Shown: positions 26,326 through 33,708 of the stretch, in pieces
How the letters are laid out: every line of letters starts with the position of its first letter
Numbering within the stretch: position 1 is the stretch's first letter
Source of the DNA: Saprospiraceae bacterium
GTDB taxonomy: Bacteria; Bacteroidota; Bacteroidia; Chitinophagales; Saprospiraceae
Direction: 5' to 3'
DNA: 64,000 nucleotides
NCBI GenBank assembly: GCA_020631235.1
Contig: JAHDHQ010000001.1
Location: 1 to 64,000, forward strand
Position numbers and translations under genes: made by a program
Notes under the pieces: model-generated
The model's input: only the letters and a program-made list of their open reading frames with translations
Database searches by the model: none
What the model was told of the DNA's origin: nothing

Positions 26326-27339
26326 TTAATAACTAGTATTTCCCACTTTATAAGCTACAAACTCTAATTGGATAGTTTCTCCAGGTTGTGGATCTATTTC
26401 TTGTAGAGAGGGCACAAATTTATATGATGGACTACTCGGGAACTCATCAATAATACCAAGTATCATTTGACGTGTTTGTACTAAATCAAAAGCTGTAACC
26501 AAATTATCACTATTTACATCTGCTGCCAATTCATTATATATGGAATCAAAGGGCTTAATCCCTAAAATATGCCATAAGGTCAAGGTAATATCTTGTGTAG
26601 AAATCCCACTAGAAGGATTATCCAATTTTTCTGGGACTATCATTGGATTGTTTAAATTACCATATTGAGACTCAAAATCTTCAAACATTATCTGATTGTT
26701 TTCATCTAGCTGGATAGGTATTAATGGTGCGCCAATAGCATCAGAAGTCAAATGGAGATCCACATTATCTATTGGGTTGCCATATTTATCTACAAAATTT
26801 ATTTCCAAAACTGACGGCTCTGGATCAGTAGTGGTGTTAGATGCAGCTAATATAGCTGCATTTATATTAGCGGGATTTGTACCTACATTATAATTTACTG
26901 TGCCATCGGGAGCAATAACAGCCACTGAAGGGGTTCCCCAAAATTGGCCAAAATCTCCATTAACATAAGGTCTGGTGGCATCATATCCTCCACCATCATT
27001 ACCTGCAGAAGGAAAAGTAATACCAAAATTATTATCAAAGGAAGCAACTGAAGCGTTTGAATCAGTTTCTCGAACACTTAAACTAAAAAATTGAACATTT
27101 TCGTCTCCGGCGCCCCATTCCTCGTATAGTGATTGTAGGGTAGGAGCAAATGATTGACACGGTGGACAATTAACAAAGAAGAAGTCTATGAGCACTGTTT
27201 TACCTTGATCTAGATAATCTTCATACAAATTATGTTGTTGATTGTGCGTATCTGTTATGATAAAGTTAGGAGCTATTTGGCCAAAGACTTGTTGGCTAAA
27301 GAATAGTGTTAAAGTAAAAAGAAAAGTAATCCTTTTCAT
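26326..27339 (-). CDS. Exported thioredoxin-like protein with dockerin-like repeats
   Basis: 337 residues. Signal peptide (MKRITFLFTLTLFFSQQVFG), then a TlpA/AhpC-TSA type redoxin domain with FFFVNCPPCQS (Cys58, Cys61), then an Ig-like strand region. Two dockerin-like segments follow: STQDITLTLWHILG and ADVNSDNLVTAFDLVQTRQMILG, the latter with the Asp/Asn calcium-loop pattern. The C-terminus stops at AYKVGNTSY, where related surface proteins usually continue KxGDVNxS and then a T9SS sorting domain; none is present, so the protein may stay in the periplasm or be shortened. Thiol-disulfide exchange is the expected activity. Confidence 0.82.
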   Translation of the reverse strand: MKRITFLFTLTLFFSQQVFGQIAPNFIITDTHNQQHNLYEDYLDQGKTVLIDFFFVNCPPCQSFAPTLQSLYEEWGAGDENVQFFSLSVRETDSNASVASFDNNFGITFPSAGNDGGGYDATRPYVNGDFGQFWGTPSVAVIAPDGTVNYNVGTNPANINAAILAASNTTTDPEPSVLEINFVDKYGNPIDNVDLHLTSDAIGAPLIPIQLDENNQIMFEDFESQYGNLNNPMIVPEKLDNPSSGISTQDITLTLWHILGIKPFDSIYNELAADVNSDNLVTAFDLVQTRQMILGIIDEFPSSPSYKFVPSLQEIDPQPGETIQLEFVAYKVGNTSY

Positions 27340-27413
27340 TGTGTGTTGGTTTTAGTTATATTAAGCAATTTTGTGCTTAATTATAAAGATGAACGAAAAT
27401 TACAACCATTCTG

Positions 27414-28109
27414 ATGCAAGACACTACTAATTTCGTGCAAATTCATAGCATTCGCAAGGCTGACTATCAGGATGTTTGGGATTTTCAAGGACATTTATTG
27501 CAAAAATTAGTCCATTCAAAAAGAAAGTTAAATGAATTTCCCTTTGTGCATCATTTAATATTTTGCGAGCATACACCTGTATACACTATTGGTAAAAGTG
27601 GTGATATTAATCATTTATTATATGATAAAACAACATTGGACTACAAAGGAATCGATGTTTACCATATAAACAGAGGAGGAGATATAACCTATCATGGACC
27701 TGGTCAATTGACGGTTTATCCTATTTTCAATTTGGAACTATTATTTAGAGATTTACACAAATACATTCGCTTATTGGAAGAATGTATCATTGAGCTTTTG
27801 AGTGAATATCATATTGATGGTAAAAGAATAGAGGAATATACAGGTGTGTGGGTTGATAATGGTTCGTTAAATCAAAAAATTTGTGCAATAGGTGTACATA
27901 TGTCAAGATGGGTAAGTATGCATGGTTTGGCCTTTAATGTTAATACAAATTTGGAATATTTTAAAGGAATAATCCCTTGCGGAATTAATGACGAAGACAA
28001 AGATGTATGTTCTTTAGCAAGCCTTCATGGTAAGCCCATTTCTATGGACGAAGTAGAAGATAAATTAAAGTATATTATTTGTAATACTTTTAAAATGAAA
28101 GAAATATAA
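27414..28109 (+). CDS. lipB: Octanoyl-[acyl-carrier-protein]:protein N-octanoyltransferase LipB
   Basis: 231 residues. Family motifs: RGGDITYHGPGQLTVYPI, KICAIGVHMSRWVSMHG (with the catalytic Lys) and IIPCGINDEDKDVCSL (with the catalytic Cys of PCGI). LipB moves octanoate from ACP to the lipoyl domains of 2-oxoacid dehydrogenases and GcvH, the first step of protein lipoylation. It is read divergently from the thioredoxin gene, and its stop overlaps the next start as TAATG, so the two are one operon. Confidence 0.96.
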   Translation: MQDTTNFVQIHSIRKADYQDVWDFQGHLLQKLVHSKRKLNEFPFVHHLIFCEHTPVYTIGKSGDINHLLYDKTTLDYKGIDVYHINRGGDITYHGPGQLTVYPIFNLELLFRDLHKYIRLLEECIIELLSEYHIDGKRIEEYTGVWVDNGSLNQKICAIGVHMSRWVSMHGLAFNVNTNLEYFKGIIPCGINDEDKDVCSLASLHGKPISMDEVEDKLKYIICNTFKMKEI

Positions 28110-28633
28110 TGAACTTAAGAGAAAAAGAAGTAAGTGATTCTATATCCGTAAGTTCTGAATTAATCATGCCTAATGACACCAATCCTTTGGGTAATCTTAT
28201 GGGTGGAAATTTAATGCGTTGGATGGATATAATAGGTGGTATTTGTGCGGGTAAGCATTGTGAAGCTAATGTAGTAACCGCCAGCGTAGATCATGTAACT
28301 TTTAGTAGTCCCATATTTTTGGGTGATGTGATTACATTGGAAGCTAAAGTGACTCGAGCTTTTAATACATCTGTGGAAGTATATGTAGAAGTAAATGCTT
28401 GTGGAACTGATGGGTTTAATCATAGAAAAACAAATCATGCTTATTTAACTTTTGTTGCTTTGCATAAAGAAACTATGAAACCTAAACAAGTACCTAAACT
28501 AAAACCTATTAGTGAACAAGAACTGGCAATGTATGAATCTGCTCCTCGTAGAAGAGAGTTGAGATTAATACTAGCTGGCAGAATGGAAGCAAAGAATGCT
28601 ACTTTAATAAAAGACTACTTTAAGCGTTTGTAA
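28109..28633 (+). CDS. Acyl-CoA thioesterase (hotdog fold)
   Basis: 174 residues. The N-terminus MPNDTNPLGNLMGGNLMRWMD with an aspartate in the hotdog helix, followed by ASVDHVTFSSPIFLGDVI, is typical of the YciA/Acot acyl-CoA thioesterase family, which hydrolyses acyl-CoA esters in the cytoplasm. The start ATG overlaps the lipB stop by one base, so it is translationally coupled to lipoate synthesis. The acyl specificity is unknown. Confidence 0.9.
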   Translation: MNLREKEVSDSISVSSELIMPNDTNPLGNLMGGNLMRWMDIIGGICAGKHCEANVVTASVDHVTFSSPIFLGDVITLEAKVTRAFNTSVEVYVEVNACGTDGFNHRKTNHAYLTFVALHKETMKPKQVPKLKPISEQELAMYESAPRRRELRLILAGRMEAKNATLIKDYFKRL

Positions 28634-28640
28634 TAAAAAA

Positions 28641-28667
28641 GCCTGCCTGAACAAATTTCAGACAGGC
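28641..28667 (-). terminator. Intrinsic terminator for the leftward lipoprotein operon, possibly bidirectional
   Basis: GCCTG-C-CTGA and TCAG-A-CAGGC form a hairpin with one internal mismatch. Read on the minus strand it is followed by TTTTTT. It lies between two convergent genes (stop at 28633 and stop at 28697). Confidence 0.8.
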
Positions 28668-28696
28668 GACTCCCGTTTACGAATAAAAATACTTCT

Positions 28697-29671
28697 TTAT
28701 AACATTCCTAGAATGTCTAATATTTCTTCTTTACTTCTTTTTGTAGGTGAAATAGCGATTATTTCTTGTTCACCTGCGATTATATTTTTCATGCCAAGGT
28801 AATAATTATCATTTTCTAATGCACTAATTGTTACCACAGTTACTTCTTCATTTGCTGGTGTTAATCCTAATGATTCGCAAAATAGTGAATTCTCGCTATC
28901 CAGTTTTAACTCTTGGACAGAATTTAAATTATTAAATATCACATAAGCCTTAGTTAATGAACCACCTAATTGTTGGGGAACGTCGATACAAATACTTGTA
29001 TTTTCCAAGGCATCATTTCCGTAGTAACTTGAAATCCCCATCCAACCTACATTGTCAACAGTAAATTGGTAACCAAAATCACTCCAATTTTGACCGCTTA
29101 TATCATCATATTCCCAGTCTGTGTAATTTATTACTTCAGCGTTTATATTGCCTCCATTATAGTCTCCATCCAGATTCCATTCAATCAAATCAGAATCAGT
29201 CTCACCATAAAAGCGATAATAATCAATTGCAGCCTCTTCATAAGGAACTCTAAATATAACTTTAGAGCCAGGCTCAATAAAAACTTCCTGTCCATTTTGA
29301 GTAAATCTCAAATAATAATTAAAATTGGTCTCTAGCAATTTATTATCGGATTCAGTCTCTAAACCATAGATTGCCATAAGAGACTTATCTAATATTTCGA
29401 TATATTCTACATCTACTAAGCCAGTTATTTGTGATCCATTTTCGTCAGCGAGTATACCTCCAGGAATTGAGATGATCGTCCTGTTTTCAGTAACTATATC
29501 AAATGCTTGATCAGAATCAAATGATACTGTTTCGCCAAAATCCTGAATTTCAGCGAATAAGTTCGCCAAACTGGATTCATTGATATTCGGTTCGAAATCA
29601 TCTTGATCTTTGTTACAAGATGCGAAGATTAAGAGTGCAAAAAATAAGGTTGAATATAATAGTTTACTCAT
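28697..29671 (-). CDS. Hypothetical lipoprotein downstream of the sigma factor operon
   Basis: 324 residues, not recognised. A lipoprotein signal (MSKLLYSTLFFALLIFASC, lipidated Cys19) is followed by an acidic linker and beta-rich sequence including ISIPGGILADENGSQITGLVDVEYIE, the pattern of the carboxypeptidase-regulatory-like or ZU5-like domains that turn up in Bacteroidota surface lipoproteins. It is the third gene of a leftward set with the ECF sigma factor and the membrane-barrel protein, 24 bp after the latter. An envelope-sensing or surface role is inferred from that setting only. Confidence 0.7.
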   Translation of the reverse strand: MSKLLYSTLFFALLIFASCNKDQDDFEPNINESSLANLFAEIQDFGETVSFDSDQAFDIVTENRTIISIPGGILADENGSQITGLVDVEYIEILDKSLMAIYGLETESDNKLLETNFNYYLRFTQNGQEVFIEPGSKVIFRVPYEEAAIDYYRFYGETDSDLIEWNLDGDYNGGNINAEVINYTDWEYDDISGQNWSDFGYQFTVDNVGWMGISSYYGNDALENTSICIDVPQQLGGSLTKAYVIFNNLNSVQELKLDSENSLFCESLGLTPANEEVTVVTISALENDNYYLGMKNIIAGEQEIIAISPTKRSKEEILDILGML

Positions 29672-29695
29672 TATGCTTTATTTGGGTATAGGGAT

Positions 29696-31150
29696 TTACA
29701 AGATTGAATATTTGATGCCTATGGTTAGGGCAGGGTTCAAATAAGTTTGTTTTATTTGGTAACTATCGGTTGTTATTGTTTTAGGAATAAATTTAATTTG
29801 TGGAGAAGCATAAAAACTCATGACATCACCCAAGTGGTAGGTCGCTTGAATACCTGTCATAAAACTCATGCTAATTTTATCTGTGAATGCTTCGATACGA
29901 TCTGGTGCACTGGACGAAAACCAAACTGGTGTATTATCTTCATCAACAAAACGACCTTTTTGTCTAAAGCTAAAATTTAAAATAGCTCCAGCTTTTACTC
30001 CAATACTAAAATTAGGGTTTATGCCATAATCGTATCCTAACATCATAGGAAAGTTAAAGAATTTGTATTTGTTGTGTGTCACTATAGTTACAGCGCCTGG
30101 AATATCAATATAAGAAGTATCAGAATTTGCGATAATTTGTCCATCCATAAATAAAGTATCTATGGTGATAATCTGCGTTTTCTTTATGGTTTCAGGGTCC
30201 GTAAATGAGAATTTCTCTTGGATTTGAGAATATTGAAGACCCAATTCACCAAATATACCATAAGGTGTTTTTAAGCCAAAACCTGCTGCAAAATCAAAAG
30301 AATACTGTGTTTCTTCATATTGATTCCTTAGGTCTAAGTAATCCTCATAACCAGCTTCAGCCTCTAAAGACCTTTGAGGAAAAACATTGCCATACTCTGT
30401 CCACATATATGGAACCCAGACATCTTTATAAAAACTTGGACATTCTTGAGCTTTTCTTTTTATCACAAAAGGTTCTAATGCAATAAGTGAAGGTTCGGTT
30501 GGTTTAATATTGGTTTTTTTAGTGATGTGGTTTCTAGTTCCCAAGGATACATATGAATTCTTGTTTTGTTTATTTAGTATTAAATTTCCAAATAAGTTGA
30601 TTGAGTTTGTTTTTGTATTACTAAAGAATTCTTCATTTTCTTGAGTGAAATTTTTGGTGCTTCTATTCTCTGTTTTGTCTTTTGTATTGTCTACTACTGG
30701 ATTAGAATAAGCTTGATCTTTAATGTTTGCTTGCTGTTTAAACGTTTTAGTTTGATTATCAAAACGGTCTGTAATTACATGATCAACAGTATTGTTTTTT
30801 GTTTCTTTTTGAACAGAAGTTGTAGTTTGCTTTTGTTGGTTTTTTTTGTTGATTAAATTTTGGGCTACGGACTGATCTTTGCCGCTTACTTCTATTTCAT
30901 TGACTTGATCCATCAATTGCTCCGGTAAATTTGATGAGTCGGTTTTATTAGGTGGCACTAATGTCCAAAAGCAAAGGGCGGAAACGATTAATATGCCGAT
31001 ACCAGCGAGTAGAATCTTTGAGAATCCAATACTCCAGACAGGGGATTTATCTACTTGGTTAATTTCTCCACTTATATGTTCCCAGATCTTTGGGTTAACA
31101 TCTGACTCGTGATTTTCGAGTGATTCTTTAAATATATCATCAATATTCAT
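29696..31150 (-). CDS. Inner-membrane anchored protein with C-terminal outer-membrane beta-barrel-like domain; possible anti-sigma factor
   Basis: 484 residues. The first 40 are a cytoplasmic-looking segment (DDIFKESLENHESDVNPKIWEHI), then one membrane helix (about residues 46-66), then a long polar, Gln/Asn/Lys-rich linker (about 70-240). The C-terminal half resembles a PorT-type/outer-membrane barrel domain (FDFAAGFGLKTPYGIFGELGLQYS ... PALTIGIKYSIL). The gene overlaps the sigma-factor gene by 4 bp, the usual place of an anti-sigma factor. The layout would let one chain reach from cytoplasm to outer membrane. Barrel identity is from strand pattern only. Confidence 0.75.
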   Translation of the reverse strand: MNIDDIFKESLENHESDVNPKIWEHISGEINQVDKSPVWSIGFSKILLAGIGILIVSALCFWTLVPPNKTDSSNLPEQLMDQVNEIEVSGKDQSVAQNLINKKNQQKQTTTSVQKETKNNTVDHVITDRFDNQTKTFKQQANIKDQAYSNPVVDNTKDKTENRSTKNFTQENEEFFSNTKTNSINLFGNLILNKQNKNSYVSLGTRNHITKKTNIKPTEPSLIALEPFVIKRKAQECPSFYKDVWVPYMWTEYGNVFPQRSLEAEAGYEDYLDLRNQYEETQYSFDFAAGFGLKTPYGIFGELGLQYSQIQEKFSFTDPETIKKTQIITIDTLFMDGQIIANSDTSYIDIPGAVTIVTHNKYKFFNFPMMLGYDYGINPNFSIGVKAGAILNFSFRQKGRFVDEDNTPVWFSSSAPDRIEAFTDKISMSFMTGIQATYHLGDVMSFYASPQIKFIPKTITTDSYQIKQTYLNPALTIGIKYSIL

Positions 31151-31692
31151 CCAACCAACTTTTGTAGTTTTGCTAAATTCTTTTGAAGCATTTTTCGTGC
31201 TTTGACCAACTGAGATCTTGAAGTACTGGGTTTAATTCCGAGCAATTTTGAAATTTCATCATGGCTATATCCTTCTATGGCATACATATTAAATACAGTA
31301 CGATAACCTATAGGTAGGGATTGGATGAGTTTCATTAAATCTTCTGCTGATAAGTTTGAAAAGGCTATTGCCTTTTCTACGAGCTCGTTTTCTTGAGTAA
31401 ACTCAACCAATTCGTGTCGGTTAATTTTTTTTGTTACGTATTTGATACAAGAATGTACCATAATCCGTCTTATCCAACCTTCTAAGGATCCTTGAAATTT
31501 AAATTGGTGTAAATTCTTAAAAACTCTTATGAAACCTTCTTGCAGTAAATCTTCAGCTTCTATCATTTTCCCAGTGTACCTTTTACAAACAGAAAGCATT
31601 TTCATAGAAAATCTATCAAATAGCTGTTTCTGAGCAAAATGATCTTTCTCAAGACATTGCTTTATTAGCTCTTTTTCTGATAAACCATGCAT
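31147..31692 (-). CDS. ECF-type RNA polymerase sigma factor (sigma-70 family)
   Basis: About 181 residues from the ATG at 31692; a GTG five codons upstream is an alternative. Region 2 is seen in QLFDRFSMKMLSVCKRYTGKMIEAEDLLQEGFIRVFKNL, and region 4 in LPIGYRTVFNMYAIEGYSHDEISKLLGIKPSTSRSQLVKARK, with the helix-turn-helix. It redirects RNA polymerase to a small regulon. The next gene, overlapping by 4 bp, encodes a membrane-anchored protein that may hold it inactive. Confidence 0.93.
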   Translation of the reverse strand: MHGLSEKELIKQCLEKDHFAQKQLFDRFSMKMLSVCKRYTGKMIEAEDLLQEGFIRVFKNLHQFKFQGSLEGWIRRIMVHSCIKYVTKKINRHELVEFTQENELVEKAIAFSNLSAEDLMKLIQSLPIGYRTVFNMYAIEGYSHDEISKLLGIKPSTSRSQLVKARKMLQKNLAKLQKLVG

Positions 31693-31776
31693 ATGCAAAG
31701 GAGACACAGGAATAAATTTGTTTTCAGTTATATAGATACAGGAACTTAAAAAAAAGCTGCCTATTTGTTTATTTTT

Positions 31777-32634
31777 TTATTCTTCTTCAGAAATTATTGC
31801 ATCATCAATAAGTTCATTGCCATCTCCATCATGGTCTTCAAAACCAGCAGCAGGGCTCACATCTTTTTGAGGAATAGCTTTCGATGGTTCGTCAATAATA
31901 ACTTTCCCCTCAGACATCGCGTCATAATCCCCTTCAGCATATTTTGAAGCTTTGCTAAAGAAGTCGTCTGTCCCTTCTAATAAACTACCTGATGCATCTA
32001 ATGTATCATCAGCAAATTCTTTTTTAGGGTTTAATTTTTCTTCTGCTGCCAAGGCTTCGGCCTTCTCCATAGTTTCGTCAAATTTCTGTTTCATTTGACC
32101 ACCAACTTCCTGAGCTTTATCAACCATCAATTCTTTTGCGTCCATAACTTTCGAACCGATTTTCTCGCTTAAATCTCCACCTTTATCTAATATCTGCGAA
32201 CCTACTTTTTCTGACAGGTCACCAAACTTATCCAATGTTTCGCTTCCTTTTTCTTTAATTAAGCCACCTACATCTTCTGCAACATCCGAAAGTTTAGACA
32301 GGCCTTCACTTCCTTTATCCATGATAGTTTTGCCAATGTCTTCCATCGAATTTAAGCCTTTGTTCAATGTTTCATTATTGGTCACAGTATTTACACCTTT
32401 ATCAATTATTTGTTTTCCGCTTTCTAAGATGCTATCTGAACCATCCAGTATTGCATCTTTTAGCCCAGATGTTTTGTCCATTACGGTTCCTCCAATTGAC
32501 TCACTAAGGTCTTTACCTTTATTTAATAGTTCTGAACCTTGATCAACAATAATATCACCTGCTTTTTCTGATGCTGACTTCACAACAGATTCTCCAGCAA
32601 AAAATAATTTTTTTAATCCGCTTAAAAACCCCAT
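31777..32634 (-). CDS. Amphipathic repeat protein (LEA/apolipoprotein-like), function unknown
   Basis: 285 residues, with no signal peptide. Residues about 10-190 consist of repeated units near 22 residues long, of the form DKGSE.L.K..DLSE.VG..I.DKG, with hydrophobic residues in a heptad or 11-mer spacing, so long amphipathic helices are expected. The C-terminus is acidic (HDGDGNELIDDAIISEEE). Such proteins can coat membranes or protect proteins under stress; no family could be named. It is read divergently from the coiled-coil protein at 32706, only 71 bp away. Confidence 0.7.
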   Translation of the reverse strand: MGFLSGLKKLFFAGESVVKSASEKAGDIIVDQGSELLNKGKDLSESIGGTVMDKTSGLKDAILDGSDSILESGKQIIDKGVNTVTNNETLNKGLNSMEDIGKTIMDKGSEGLSKLSDVAEDVGGLIKEKGSETLDKFGDLSEKVGSQILDKGGDLSEKIGSKVMDAKELMVDKAQEVGGQMKQKFDETMEKAEALAAEEKLNPKKEFADDTLDASGSLLEGTDDFFSKASKYAEGDYDAMSEGKVIIDEPSKAIPQKDVSPAAGFEDHDGDGNELIDDAIISEEE

Positions 32635-32705
32635 TTATATATAATTTTAAATTTATTCTAAGATAGATATATTTTTAAGGACTTGCATAGTCATAAATAG
32701 TGTAT

Positions 32706-33659
32706 ATGAAAAAACTATCTCCCGTATTGGACAGATTAAAGGAAGTCACACTTTTAATTGATAATTTAAAGCATGTAAAATCTCATTTAAAGGTGGTTAA
32801 CCAAACCTTGAGTGAACACTATCAAGTTTTATCAAATTTGAGTGATTTAGTAAAACAAGGTGAGAAAGGAATTGATCAACTTGAAAACAGGACCTTAACC
32901 TCTATGTTTCGAAACATACTTGGTGATAAAGAAAAACAATTAGATATAAAGCGACAAGAATATTTAGAAGCAAGTCTAAAGTATAATGAAAGCCGTAATG
33001 CCACAGAGTTACTGGAATATGAAAAGGACATCCTGGAAAAGAAACTACTAGAACTGCCAGCTTTAAATAAAGAATTAAATAAACTAAAACGAGATAGAGA
33101 GAAGGAAATCATGCGATTAGGCTCTTCTACGTTGAAAAACCAAATGAATGGGGTTATTAAATCATTAGAGAATAACATTCTGCATAGAAACGAATATTCA
33201 CAAGCTTTAGATGCGGCAAAAAAATCTTTAAGTGAATTAAACTATATTTTACATCATTTAAAGAAGGCGCAAGATTGGGGGCAGTGGGATATGATGCAAA
33301 ATAGAGGAAGCAGTGGTAAATATGCAAAATATCAAGCAATTGATAGAGCTAAAAGCCATGTCCCTACAGCTCAACACAGAATTAATATATTCAGACAAGA
33401 GATTATGGATGTGGGTATTTCAGGTGATCAAATGACCATTAATTTAGACCAATTAAAATCATTTTCAAATGTCTTTTTTGATAATATAATCTCAGATTGG
33501 TTAGTTCAGCAAAAGATTGTCAATTCACTTAAGTCCGTCCATGTTATTAGAAATAGCATTCAAGATATCAAGGGGTATCTAACTAAGAAGTATAATGAAC
33601 TACAATTAGAATATGATTCGTTAATCATACACAAAGACGAGTTACTTTACGCGGAATAA
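32706..33659 (+). CDS. Coiled-coil protein, function unknown
   Basis: About 317 residues from the ATG at 32706; a GTG two codons earlier is also possible. Nearly all of it is Leu/Lys/Glu-rich with long heptad stretches (residues about 10-180 and 225-315), separated by a region with GQWDMMQNRGSSGKYAKYQ. No signal peptide. No named family recognised. Its divergent partner is the amphipathic repeat protein, and a shared control region is likely. It ends at a perfect palindromic terminator. Confidence 0.7.
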   Translation: MKKLSPVLDRLKEVTLLIDNLKHVKSHLKVVNQTLSEHYQVLSNLSDLVKQGEKGIDQLENRTLTSMFRNILGDKEKQLDIKRQEYLEASLKYNESRNATELLEYEKDILEKKLLELPALNKELNKLKRDREKEIMRLGSSTLKNQMNGVIKSLENNILHRNEYSQALDAAKKSLSELNYILHHLKKAQDWGQWDMMQNRGSSGKYAKYQAIDRAKSHVPTAQHRINIFRQEIMDVGISGDQMTINLDQLKSFSNVFFDNIISDWLVQQKIVNSLKSVHVIRNSIQDIKGYLTKKYNELQLEYDSLIIHKDELLYAE

Positions 33660-33662
33660 AAA

Positions 33663-33686
33663 AGGAGATGCAAATTTGCATCTCCT
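33663..33686. terminator. Bidirectional intrinsic terminator
   Basis: A perfect 24-bp palindrome (two 12-bp arms, AGGAGATGCAAA and its complement) lies 4 bp after the coiled-coil gene's stop and 23 bp before the stop of the convergent gene. It has A-rich sequence to its left and T-rich sequence to its right, as needed in both directions. Confidence 0.85.
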
Positions 33687-33708
33687 CTAAAATTTTGTTT
33701 TTCAACAT

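Noticed and set aside
29066-29335. Plus-strand open frame of 89 codons
   Set aside because: It lies opposite the lipoprotein gene at 28697-29671 and shows Ile-rich shadow composition.
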